Source: Pilaira anomala (Eukaryota; Mucoromycota; Mucoromycetes; Mucorales; Mucoraceae). Taken from it: a stretch of DNA of 64,000 bases. Where the stretch lies: contig JAIXMQ010000076.1 in the NCBI GenBank assembly GCA_025716855.1, positions 52,096 to 116,095 of the forward strand. Direction: 5' to 3'. A model generated the notes under the pieces. That model did no database searches. It had not been told where the DNA came from and was given only the letters and a program-made list of their open reading frames with translations. Below, piece by piece: positions 1 to 11,429 of the stretch; the stretch's first letter is position 1; the number at the start of each line of letters is the position of its first letter. Made by a program: the position numbers and the translations under genes.

Positions 1-905
1 GAGATACTCTCCACACAGCTAAGGCTATTCAGCAAGGTGCTACCGTGGACAGCATCCAGTTTTTAAAGCTACACCTTTTAAAGGTACTGCTTCTAGCTCC
101 AGTGAATTAATCCGCGTCAATTTAACTTTGATTGTGTACCATGAAGTTGATATTATGACGAAGAAATTGATCAACTCTTTCCGCCACTATGGTAAAGCTG
201 TACAAATTAAACAATCACTTCACCATAATATCTTTGAGGGTGAAATTTCAGTACTCTTGGACCGATCTCTCACCGATATTGACACCTGCTTTCCAAGATT
301 TAACTCGCATGCTTTATTTGGAAGACTGGGATGACTTTGCTCCGGCCAGTTTTAAAGGGGCTCAACCTGTTTGTTACTACTGTGGAAAATCTGGTCATAT
401 TAAAACAGGCTGTCCTACTTTAACCAAGATGAAATGTTTTATCTGTAATCAGACCGGTCATGCACGACGCCGCTGTAAAGCTTCAGTACCTGTTATCGAA
501 GAAGGTACTTCCACACAATCGAGTTTTAAGGATGAGTTGGATGAGTTGGATGAGTTGGATGAGTTGGATGAGTTGGATGAGTTGGATGAGTTGGATGAGT
601 TGGATGAGTACATCAGACGTACTGCTGCGTTGGGCCCACCTAATTTGAGTGACCAGTTTATGGACTCTGAGGAACAGAATCAGGAGAAGATGGATTCGAT
701 AAATATTGAGATGAGGGTAGTATTCTTCCGGTAGCTGAGACAGATGTTACTCAACTAGTTAAGCGTAAGAGCTTTGAAAAACTCTCTAGTGTTTCTGGTA
801 ACAAAGAGGATACGATGACAGAAGATATTATGATGTTTGAAGAGGATGTTCAGGACAAAGACACATGTATGTACGTTTATTTCGGGATCCAGCGCTTCTA
901 AGCAT
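1..905 (+). pseudogene. Decayed LINE-type retroelement ORF1 (gag-like, two CCHC zinc knuckles)
   Basis: The coding sequence runs through at least four frame segments: about 3-64, 65-255, 250-734 and 728-902. Each has protein-like composition and hands over to the next, so the ORF carries several frameshifts. The 250-734 segment has two zinc knuckles of the form C-x2-C-x4-H-x4-C (CYYCGKSGHIKTGC and CFICNQTGHARRRC). Upstream of these is a region resembling the RRM-like part of LINE ORF1 proteins. A DEL tripeptide repeat follows the knuckles. This arrangement matches nucleic-acid-binding ORF1 proteins of fungal LINE elements. The 5' end lies outside the window. No intact start, APE endonuclease or RT follows directly. 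A Ty1-like gag is possible, but the N-terminal region looks LINE-like. Non-functional as it stands. Confidence 0.7.
531..611 (+). repeat. Nine-unit 9-bp tandem repeat (gatgagttg)
   Basis: Eight perfect copies of GATGAGTTG (531-602) are followed by a ninth that ends in GTAC. The unit is a multiple of three, so it extends a D-E-L repeat in the ORF1 frame without shifting it. It lies just after the zinc knuckles. Confidence 0.95.
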
Positions 906-1938
906 GCACCAAGTGACATAAGATCGACCATGGATGTAGACCTAGAGATAGAGATTCCAATACAACGATGTGTCAATGCAACGAGGTGTGCAACAACCGA
1001 TTGTTGCATTGAAAATACCTTCAACGATCGATGTGCTAGCACACCGATGCCATACCTATCGGGCTCAATGCAATGCATTGTTAAAAAAAGACAATCATAA
1101 TCCAGACTAATATTTTTTTTTTCGCTTTTATTCCCTTTTAAGAAACCTACCTTAGCTTTCCCTCCCAAATATACAATTTAATAAGCTAGCTGGAAGGATA
1201 TTAGTGTTTGTTTGTTTTTTTAGGGAGAGAAAGGGAGAGAAAGAGAGAGAAAGGGCAAAGTTGAATATCTATATTCAGATCAATCTGTTGCACAGTTAGT
1301 TGTTAATTCCACTTTCCCCTTTACAAACATGGAAAGAATAGACAACAGTATGTATTACACCTTATTTTGGATGTGTTTTTTTTTGTCTATTTGTCGAATT
1401 ACAATTCTTTTTTTTTTTTTTTTTTTTTTTTTTTGTAGTGAATAAATTTATTCATATAAAGAGTTTCTAAAATTTTAAACGACCCATATCGCAGAGGGAT
1501 GGGGAGAGATTACTGGTGCAATGGAGAGAACGAGGGGAATGGGGAAATAGTAAAAATAGTGGAAGGGGTAGAAAGAAAATAACGGACAATACTAATCATC
1601 ATGAACTAGACTGCTGTCAAGGAGGTGTATACTTTATATATATATATATATATATTAATCATGGGAAGAAACAACCAAGGGCAAAGGTCCAAATAGGTCT
1701 TTTCATAGGGCAAGCGCAAAAGAAATGTATTGCATTTTTTCATTGGTACGACATAGAGAGCATAGCATATTGTTACGCCAGTTTATCTGGCAGAGATATT
1801 GGCCAAAGGGGAGTTTGTGACACAGTACGCGGTACCATAAGTGTCGTAATCACAGTAATATCCTTATATTACTTACACATCCTTTCTATACGACTGCACT
1901 ATTTTCAACACTGAAAGCTAATAATTACTAATACACAA
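906..1938. other. Spacer after the ORF1 relic
   Basis: Coding-like sequence in the ORF1 direction may continue to about 1100, but I see no family motif. Beyond it are an AG-rich stretch (about 1220-1256), a poly(T) tract (1410-1433), an (TA)n run near 1636 and no convincing gene. The open frame at 1516-1914 crosses the TA repeat and has no recognisable domain, so I treat it as chance. Confidence 0.5.
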
Positions 1939-2130
1939 TCAAATGTTATTTATATTCAATACAATCTTCTGGTTATGTCTCAGTGCGATAGCACTAGCAG
2001 TATAATCAGGTCCTGGATACTTATAAACGTGTTTCCCGCTTTCAGATCGTGATGTATCAAGGTCCTTGCACATATCACCCAATAAACAATACCGAGTCTT
2101 AGTTCCGGATATACAGTCATTAATAAAGGC
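1939..2130 (-). pseudogene. Coding-like remnant of unknown family
   Basis: Read leftwards from about 2130, one frame stays open for about 63 codons to a TGA at 1939-1941. It has normal protein composition (for example GTKTRYCLLGDM and YPGPDYTASAIALRH). A TAA sits directly upstream, and no start codon or splice signal restores a gene. An overlapping frame contains HHDLKAGN, which resembles the kinase catalytic loop HRDLKxxN, but nothing else kinase-like surrounds it. I take this as the tail of a decayed gene without assigning a family. Confidence 0.3.
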
Positions 2131-2337
2131 TTTTTAACTGGCTTGGATAAAGATAAACAGAACGTACGATTAGATTAGAATCTGGTAGAGCAATAACATA
2201 GACTTTTATATTCAGCATTACAATTATATATAGAGACATATTTTATTTAATAAAGATAAAAAGAATATTTTGGCGGGCTGATTGACCTATCTAGTTTTTT
2301 TTACCCACTCTTTATATTTTATTGTGATCAATCTATT

Positions 2338-2675
2338 TTATATAGCTGTGATTTCAACAATAAGTCTCTGGGCAGCTTCCAGAAACATGATATGAGCGTC
2401 TTCTGAGGTATCACCGTTATCGGATAGGATGAATTCTTGGAGCCGAGCATCCTATAGATGGAGGATTTAAAATGAAACCAACGCGAATCAGTGTTTACCT
2501 GCGTAAGTAGACGTGTTGTAGGAGAGAAATCAGAGTCATTGTTGAACCGGGTTGCTACATAATTCCACCATGAAGAAGACTGTGGATCAGGAGGGTATTC
2601 TTGAAGAATGATAAGCGTATCTCTTAACTGGGTAATTAATCGAGGAAAAGGAGGAGGAGGGGTTTGGGATAGATA
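2338..2675 (-). pseudogene. 3' end of an unidentified spliced gene, probably 5'-truncated
   Basis: Two exons join in phase. The first runs from about 2675 to 2499 and includes PPPPFPRLITQLRDTL and SSWWNYVATRFN. It ends at CAG|GTAAAC. The last exon is 2451-2338, after an acceptor TCTATAG, and ends in ...FLEAAQRLIVEITAI and TAA. The intron is 47 bases. Composition, phase and splice sites argue for a real former gene. Upstream the frame is closed by TAA at 2676-2678 and no acceptor or start is visible. The sequence then passes into a short repeat array, so the 5' part looks lost. I do not recognise the family. Confidence 0.5.
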
Positions 2676-2683
2676 TTATAATC

Positions 2684-2858
2684 AAAAGCGACATTTATTT
2701 TTTTTTTAAAAGTATTTCAACCAAGAGCGAAGTTTTATTACTATGACAGCGAAAATGTATTTCTGATTGGATGACATTTTGTTCCTGTGAGAGCGAAGTT
2801 TAATTCCTGATTGGCCGACATTTTAACGACATTCTATTTCTGATTAGGCGACATTTAT
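2684..2858. repeat. Short imperfect repeat cluster next to the truncated gene
   Basis: Three copies of a roughly 20-bp motif, TTCTGATTGGxxGACATTTT, lie at 2761-2780, 2804-2824 and 2838-2857. GAGCGAAGTTT occurs twice (about 2725 and 2791), and GCGACATTTATT occurs at 2688 and near 2848. The units interleave and look like decayed tandem copies. Confidence 0.6.
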
Positions 2859-5147
2859 TGGATCAACTGTATATTGGGGGAAAAGTAATAAATCTGGTTT
2901 TCAAGAATAAAGTACGACATGACACGTGTCAATAATATGTCATTTAAATATTTAATTACTATTTACACCTCCCCTCGTTCATCATATGTAAAAATACATG
3001 AGGACGCTTTTTAATTTTTTTTTAAAAAAAAAAAGAAATTACCTCATAACTTAATCATTTAGCAATCTTGCTCTTGTCCAAAGAAATACTTACATCAAGA
3101 TAATATACGAAGACAGGAATTGAGTTATCCGGTCTACTATGTGCTATAATACAGTCTGTTTCTTCACGTCTTTTTATAAATATGGAAAGACGGGTGATAT
3201 CCTTTTAATTATCATCTGTCATCTGTCATCTCCATTTTTTTTTTTCTAAAGAAACTAGATGTTTACTGTAAAGCTGAAAACTTGATATATTTAAGAGGTA
3301 AAAATGATGATTAGTAAACTGGCAAAAAAAAAAATTGTTCAGACAATTGTTAAAAAACTTGCAACGCTACTGAAATGAAAAGACGTTGGTATCATTACTG
3401 AACACCCTGTTCATGCCGTAATTTATGCTGATTAATGATAATTTGACAAAGTGTGAGCTAACACCGCAAGACAGACTCCAGGACTAAAACATTTATTTAT
3501 TACTATATATTACACAAAGACCTTTAAATTTTTTTTATTTATACTATACCAACTTTTTGAAGAGGTTTTGTTAAGGAAGTCTCATGAGTATTCCTGTTAT
3601 TGAAGAAGTTTGAAAACAAATGCCTCTATAATATTTTTTTTTCTTGGGTGTGCTTTGTGTATATAATATTTATAAAAATTAAATCAATATGAAAAGAGAA
3701 AATCTATCACTTTTCTTGTTTACAAGCACAAACAACATTATTTTTCTCGTCTTCATTGATTCGCGCTCTCTTTCTTCCTTTAACTGCTCAAAAAAAAGTT
3801 AGCTATGTCATGCATTGAAGTTATTTTATTACTTATAAGCTTGGCTGATTTTGCTAAATGGGTCCAATCAACATCAAGGATATACTTTTTATATATGTTA
3901 GTTATCGTGAATGATGTTTAAAAAAAATTGAATTCACCACATACCAGTTTTCCATCTTTTCTCTTGCTTAAATTCATGAAATTCTTTCTAAGAGTAGACT
4001 TTACGCTGTTCTTACTCAAGATTTTTAATCTCAAACAAAATTCAGCTGTCCCATGATAATTTTCATTAATCACTTGGCTGAATACGATTATGCCGTGAAT
4101 AGAGTGTCTTTTTTTAAAAATTTCCATTTTTTGTGAAAGAGAATAATTGTTTTCTCTTTTTTTGGCTTAAATAGACATTAGGATATTGTTAACAAAAAAG
4201 GTGATAAAAACAACTGAATTTATATTCAGTTCATATTCAGTGCTTATTCAGCTGCTTTTTTGATTAAATTTATTTTTTTTTTTTTTTTTATCCACTTTAT
4301 ATTATTATAGCTTTTCTGAGGGAATAACGACGGACTTCTTTAATTTTTATTTTTTTTTTTTTGAAATTGAAATTGAAAAATAATAATGAATATGTCAGTG
4401 TGGATTATGCGCGTAGGGATACATTAAAAAGTTCGAAAAGAAGGTCAATATAGCCTTTGCGACTTCTAATTCTAGTAGGAGTAGACAGATTCTTCTTCTA
4501 ATCGGTAAACATGGTAACACTCTTCGTAAAAGAAGCTCAGATACTTCTGTTGTCCCTGGCTTAACGATACTGTCAAAAAAAAAAGTATCATAAGGATGGT
4601 CGAAGGCCCGTGCATAACATACTTCCAGCTTTTATGCGCTTGTCTGTGCAACATGCTCAAAATTATGGTACAGATGACAGTGCTATTAAAAACATGATGG
4701 CTATGACTATATTTATTTGGAAAAACAAAAAAATGTCACCCCTTCTCAGAATAATAACTAATTGACATCGATTGCTGTAACATAAGTCAAACGTTTCGTC
4801 TAATTATTTCGCTCGAAAAGACGCCAAAATCCATAGTTTTGACTGAGTAGTTTAGTTATATAATAAAGTTGTGCTATACTTTCTTCTGGTGTTTGAGGTA
4901 AAATTTTCTTTAAAAAAAAAAGGGCACAACAAAACCTTTCCAATGTAATATCTTACAGAGTACTAATAGATGTTGTGGATTTAGATCATTTTAGTATTAA
5001 CAGATGGATCAAATATACGCAGTGAATGTAGACATATAAGTGACATCATTTGGAGAAACTGGAACGTGACTTGGATTACAGTTCGAGTTTCGTTCCTTTG
5101 AAGAAAGAAAAAAAAAAAACTTAATTTGTGTCAAACACTTTAAAACC
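2859..5147. other. AT-rich intergenic region without a supported gene
   Basis: The region is dominated by A/T runs. Short minus-strand open frames at 3918-4127 and about 4400-4660 have no domain, no splice context and no partner exon. The end of the stretch is the promoter and 5' leader of the eIF2B gamma gene. Confidence 0.5.
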
Positions 5148-7126
5148 ATGCTTTTTGAAAAACCCAAGCATCACCACCATCGTGTAAGCGAGTTTCAAGC
5201 TGTTGTACTTGCTGGCTACGGAAGCAGTAACAGGTAAAACGATTTGAATATACTTTTTTTTTTCTTCTCGAAAAAAAAAAAGCTAATATAACCTTTTTTT
5301 TTGTTTGTTAGACTCTATCCTATTTCTGAAGAAGACAATTTACCCAAAGCTTTACTTCCTGTTGGAAACCGACCTGTGATTGCATACACTTTAGAATGGC
5401 TCGAAAAGGCTGGCATTCATGGTAATTTATACGAGATCCAAATTTGTTTGAAGGAAAAAATTTTATACTGACAAAAAAAAAAAAAAAAAAAGATGTCATT
5501 GTGATTATTCAAGCTATTGGTAACGCGCCACAAAAATTGTCAGCTTATCTTAGAACTTATACTGGAAATGTACACACTCAAGTTGTCAGTGTGGATGAGG
5601 ATGACGAAACAGCTGATGCTTTAAGAACTATCAAGGACAAAATAGATGTATGTATATCTGTAGGGAGAAAGAGAAAGAAAAAGATATTGATGAGAGAGTA
5701 TTATATAGAGAGACTTTATTGTAGTTCCTTGCGATCTCATTACTGAACTTAACCCTCGTGATTTCCTTGACGCTCATCGCGTATACGATCCTACTTTTAG
5801 TGCCTTATTTTATGAGCCTGGATCCACTGAAAGTGCAAGCAAAGACGACGGTAAAAGAGAAAAGAAAGGAACCGAAGATGGAAAATTGTAGGCTGATTGA
5901 TATTATTATTATAGATCTCTTACCTTATGTAGGTATTGATCCTACCCGCAATGCTTTAGTTTATAAGGCTATTCGTTCAGAGGATGATGATTTTTCTATG
6001 CGTATGTCTTTATTAAATAAGTAAGAGAAAAAGAAAATAGTGATTATGGAAGATATAGATGAGACTAATCAGCAGACAAACACGATTTTAGATTCCCTCG
6101 AGTTAGAGTCCATACAGATTTGCAAGATGCACACTTGTATATCTTTAAGAGATGGGTTATTGATATGGTTGCAGAAAAGGAAAATATTACGAGTATTTCA
6201 AAGGATCTGATACCTTTATTGGTCAAATGCCAATACCAAAAGAAGTTGATTGAGAGAGAAGAAATTAACAAGTGTGAGTAGCTGGATAAAGAAGAAGGAA
6301 AAATTAAAACTAATAGCTATTGTTATACAGATGCATCTACATATGAAAATTTACTTGCTAATGCACTTGCACTCTCTACAACACAATCAGCTGAAGTAGA
6401 TGATGAATTAGCTGATCCTATTAGTTCTAACTTTAAGAGCCCTATTAAAACTTATGTTCATGTTTACCGTGGTGGTTTCTGTGGTCGTGGTAATACAACA
6501 GCAAGCTATAGTGAATTAAATCGTTATGTAAGTTTTTTTTAAAAAAAAAAAATCCTGGTTTTTGTTACTCCTTGTGTATTTATAATGTATACATTTATAT
6601 ATATATATATATATATATATAGGCTACAAAGCAGGGTGCTTCGATCACTCGTGTACCTTCTAGTGCAGAAGTTGCACCTAGAACACAAGTGGGTAATGAT
6701 TCAGTTATTGGTGAATATACCAAGATTGATGAAAGATCTTCCGTCAAGAAATCTTGTGTGGGAGCACATTGTGTTATTGGCAAGAACGTAAAGATTGCTA
6801 ACTCAGTTATTATGGACCATGTAGTTATTGGAGACAAGTACGTATAAATCTATAAGAAATAGAGGAATAAGAAGTAACATGTGATTTCATTATATTTTTT
6901 AGTGTTAAAATTGACGGATGTATTATCTGTAACAATGCAAATATTCAAGAGAAATCTAATATGAAGGATTGTGACGTCGCAGGCGGATATATTGTCGAAA
7001 AAGAAAGTAAGTTGAAAACATAAAAAAAAAAAAAAAAAAGAAAGAAAACGTTGATATTAAAAATCAAATACTTCGATAGGTCAATTGAAGGGAGAGAAAC
7101 TAGTAGCCTTTAGAGAGTCTATCTAA
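5148..7126 (+). CDS. GCD1: Translation initiation factor eIF2B subunit gamma
   Basis: Predicted to be the gamma subunit of eIF2B, the guanine-nucleotide exchange factor that recharges eIF2 with GTP in the cytosol. Ten exons join in phase: 5148-5233, 5312-5421, 5493-5651, 5725-5850, 5915-6020, 6092-6273, 6331-6527, 6623-6837, 6903-7006, 7080-7126. They give 443 residues, close to the family's usual 450. The N-terminus is a nucleotidyltransferase-like domain (FQAVVLAGYGSSNRLYP, then LPKALLPVGNRPVIAYTLEW). The C-terminus is a left-handed beta-helix of hexapeptide repeats (SVIGEYTKI, CVIGKNVKI, VVIGDNVKI, CIICNNANI). The N-terminal motif and helix order fit gamma rather than epsilon, and the epsilon W2/HEAT tail is absent. 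Exon 3 ends at 5651 (GAT GTA T|GTATAT), because the GT at 5648 breaks the frame. The last exon is only 47 bases. No upstream regulatory site is recognised. Confidence 0.9.
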
Positions 7127-7200
7127 TGATCATCTGAGAATAGCATAAATAAATATAATACAACATTTTGAAACCAAAAGTCCAAAATTACATTTCTCAT

Positions 7201-7263
<63 letters not shown>

Positions 7264-10200
7264 GCATTTATATATAATAAGATAAGTAGATGTAGAAAAG
7301 AATTTTTTTATTCAAAGTATGCTGTCATGGCACGTACTTAGCATTCCTTCACTTATTATCTATTAAGTTATATTCCACGTGTTCAGAACACAGGTTATAT
7401 TGTGTATTGTTACAATCCATTTAGTATCTTGTTAACTAAATATATACATATGTTTTTCAACTAATATTATATTACTTGCTTGGATGAAACAAAAACAAAT
7501 CTATATAAAAAAAAAGAATATAAAGAAAAGGAATCATTCTAAACAAATGCTAACTAATTTTGTCGTTAGACATAGTACATGTATTCAGTTGCTACAGTCA
7601 ACTTTTTCTACTGCATAATAATAAAGTTTTAAAATTGGGTTACGCATATTTCAAACAGTACCGCCAAATAAACATGCAAAATATAGAAATAAAGGACTCT
7701 ATAAACTTCTTGTCATGTAAATATAAAATTTTGCCAAAGATATACTGTGTATACTTAATTAATGTACTTCTGCTTTCAAACTTGTGCAATACTATGTGTG
7801 TGAGAAATACAATTATTATGGCCTAGTCAATTACAAGTTCTATCTCTGCCGAGGCTTTTTTCTTTCATTAAAACTTTTAGAAATAGAACCTTATGACTCG
7901 ATGATGTACTGTACTTTTTCTTTTAATAAAACCATACCTTAAATACGTGTCATGTATCATCAATCATATGCTATGCTTTCTTTTGAAATTACCCACCTCT
8001 TTGACAAATATTAGCTTCACCATATGATCATTACTATAACGTTCTAATTGGCAATCATATCTTTGTCGCACAAAATACTTGAGTGATATGTAGTTTTCAT
8101 GCACTGATCTGATATTATGTAGAGATAATTTATACCCTTGAATATTTCGAATTATGCAGTATACGAATTTCCTATGAGTTCCGTTACAAATCTCATACAG
8201 AATATCACTTTTGGAGAAAATTATTTTAGGAAGATCCCGATTCAAAGGTTAACGGGTGATTATCCTTTCATTGCTTAAATCAGGTATATAGCTGACACAC
8301 TTGTACAGTTCCTTATTGTTTTTTTTTTAGCTTTCTGAGATTACTTCATTCCATATCACATAAAAGAGCTTAAACGGTTTCCTTGAAACAAAGTGTTTTG
8401 GTCGACTTTTCATTTAATTTTGTAATTTATTCCATATATGTACATGTAAGGCTCAGCACACAGGCTGTAAAGTGCAACTCTTACTGAAGGATGTCGATTT
8501 ATAGTCAACAATGTGTGCAATAACAATTTCTCCTTTAAAAACGTCATCGACTGTTATTTAAAAGCAAAAACAAAAAACAAAAACGCTATCAGTGCCACAA
8601 ACACGGCTCACGAATATATAAATCTTTATCAAGTAACATTTGCGGTTATGTTACTCAAAGTAGGAATATTATGCTAGTTAATGCGATAAAAAAAGACATA
8701 ACGAGGTCAAGACAGCTCCTTAAACTCGACTGAATTTTAACATGTAGAGTTTCGAACGAAGGTTTCATACAACTATGTACAAGTAAATGCAATTGAGTAT
8801 AATATAACGTGAGCCTAGAAGTTTAATAAAGAACTTTTTGTTAGAAGGAAGACTTATCTCACTTTAAGCTAAAAATTCGGTAAAGCTTTTTAATCATATC
8901 ATAAAAACCTTTATTTATTCAATGGAACTTGCCAATGTGCGACTGATAAAATTGAACTCATTCTACAACCTCACCCTATTTAAGTTCATTTATTGCTTAA
9001 TATAGCGCATTCTTACAATAAAATACGTCCATATTAATTGTATCACCATGTTTAGTAAGAAAGTTTATCTGAATAACTAAAGAGATACATTTATTGACTT
9101 TCGTGTTAAAATAAATTATGTTTCAAGTTTTAATGATATTGTCTTGATATGCAAGGTAAAGCTTGTCAAATTATATTGTTGTGTAATCGCATCAAGTTTT
9201 TTATTTATTTTTCATGAATTTCTAATTGTTTAAGAATTCAGCAAATCTTTAAAATCTCTACAAAAAAGCTAAAAAATTAAAATGATCGCGTGTAATGAAA
9301 AAACTCTGTCCCCTTCATTTTCAGGGACCATTAATTAATAACACTGTACTCATGTCAAAAAAAACAAGGCTTAATGTCTTTTTTGACAGATGGAATATGT
9401 TTCACACTTAATATGTTGGAAACATTAGAGAAAAAAAAATTATGCATTCAGTAATGTATGTAGATAGTAGGTTTTTGCAAACGGGTTTTTTTTTTCTTTA
9501 CGTCTGTATAATTATGACCACGTAATATTTGGTGCATGTTTATACATGTTATACGAGAATACGTTATTATATCACTCCAGTTTTTTCTTTCGTTGTCTTA
9601 TATCGTTTAGCCTTTTATCTCATGTTTTGTATGCTTGTACCCCTGATTAGTAATAAAATCATAAAACTTTAATCTAAATTGTTTATGTTTACCAAAAAAA
9701 AATAGCCTTCACATAATTTTTAAAAGAAAAAAATATACATCTCTATTAATTTACTGGTAGCCAATAAAGAAGCACTCGATGAATAATAAAGTCCAGGGTA
9801 AAAAGATCGACTTTGGTACTTTACTATTTTGGAACGGGTGGGAAATATCTAAACTCACTTATGTGTCGTACCAACAAGTTAATTTTGTACAATTGTTGTA
9901 CAAATGATAATGTTTTATATGCTGTGCAGTAAGATAAGCATTAATCTTTTGAAACTACATTATCGTCCTCTATCTTTGTTTACACTGTTAGATTTGCATA
10001 TTTAATCGTTATGACCGGATTCCAATAAACGTTTCAATTTTTTAAAGCCAAGAGTTGTGAATTAGATATTTCCTTTAAAGCAATTATAGCGGATACAGAA
10101 CTCTACTTTTTTTTTTCGGTCTCTCGTTTAGCAGTAGTGGTTGAAGTAATATTAGTAACAAGTATTTTCTAAATATGTCTTCTAAAAATGTATATTAGTA

Positions 10201-11429
10201 ATCTCAGGTTACATTCATGTCAAATCGATTCTCGAAAATGCTTTATATGGGAGCCAAAACGCTGGTCCCGATATTTTATGGGATCATATTGGTTTTTTTT
10301 TTCTTTTTTTTTAAAAAAAAAGTAAATATATATATTTGAAAGAAATAGAAAACTAGTAGAAAGTTAAACTTTGATAAAAATTTAAACAATGCCTTTTATC
10401 AGAGTATACAAACAGACAAAAAAGTGTTATACCAAGATAAGAAATTTTCTGACATGCGAATAAATAGATAAAAAATGGAAGAAAAAAAAAAGATTATAAT
10501 ATGATGTAGCTAATAACATGACTATTTCGACTGAACGCATTACATATTTTTTCTCTCGGTTCTCAATCAGTAAATTGTATGTGTTACTTTGTTTATTTTT
10601 TTTCCTTTTCAAGAAAAAGATTTCGCACGATACATCCTATGAAATTGTTTGCAATGGTCATTGATTTGTCAGAACAAGTCCCCTGGGAAGGTTTGTGGTC
10701 GCAACTGATTTGCTTTTGCTAAACTCCCTCCCCCCCCCCTTTTTACATTGCGGGGATAACCTGTTATATCTTATCCAGCATTAGGATGCATATATTTCTC
10801 CAAATGAATGCAATAAATATGTCAAAAAATCGCAAAAAATATAGAATTTAATTAAAGGAAATGACCCGGACTCATTGGCACTAATTTTTTGTATATCTAA
10901 ATATCAATTGATTGAGATAACTAAATTGACTATCGGAATCACTCCAGGCATAGAGAGTCGTTGTTTTAAACATACTTCTTTTTGCTTTTTCGTGGTCTGA
11001 GGCTAGTAATGACAAATAATTGTTTATCTGTCTCTACTAAACCAATTTTGTGAGAATTAAATAATTTATCGTTATGATAAGATGATAACCTCTTTTATTC
11101 TAACAACTATAAAAGAGCAGGTATACTCCATGTCAATTTTAATAATGCTAATATATGTTATTCTTCCAATAGGAGTTTGAGTATAATACGAAACTTGTTA
11201 TGCGCTGGATTTACCATGATTCATGTACTTGATGTGTTTTAAACTCCTATTCCACAACAGTTATTATTGGTCTTGATTTGTCACTGTCCATAAACTATTC
11301 AAGTGTTTAAAACATATATAAAAGGCACTTGGTTTTTGCATTTTGTTTATGTTTTTTTTTCTTAAACTTTTAACCAAGTTATTTTTTTTTTCTCTTGCTT
11401 TCTTACCCCTGATTAATTAATATCACAAT
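7127..11429. other. 4.3-kb AT-rich intergenic region with a 57-base poly(A) tract
   Basis: It begins with the eIF2B gamma 3' region. A pure A tract runs 7206-7262. Short open frames (7560-7826 plus strand, 7964-8245 minus strand) have AT-driven composition and no domain or splice partner. A small inverted repeat of TGTCAAAAAA with TTTTTTGACA lies near 9353-9389. I see no transposon ends or RNA gene. The last 120 bases are the amine oxidase promoter. Confidence 0.5.
11315..11323 (+). promoter_or_regulatory. TATA box of the amine oxidase gene
   Basis: TATATAAAA lies 107 bases before the ATG and is followed by a long T-rich leader with runs of T and C, a common fungal core-promoter layout. It is the only such match close to the start. 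Confidence 0.55.

Noticed and set aside
460..648. Plus-strand frame with a MSW repeat
   Set aside because: It is the 9-bp DEL repeat read in another frame.
755..1168. 137-codon minus-strand open frame
   Set aside because: It is antisense to the ORF1 relic and its extension, without a domain or splice context; a shadow frame.
1516..1914. 132-codon plus-strand open frame
   Set aside because: It reads through a (TA)n repeat as YIYIYIYI and shows no domain or conserved motif.
2020..2075. Kinase-like catalytic loop HHDLKAGN
   Set aside because: No glycine loop, DFG or APE motif nearby, and the alternative frame in the same place has better overall coding composition.
3918..4127. 69-codon minus-strand frame
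   Set aside because: Lys/Ser/Asn-driven composition, no homology I recognise and no neighbouring exon.
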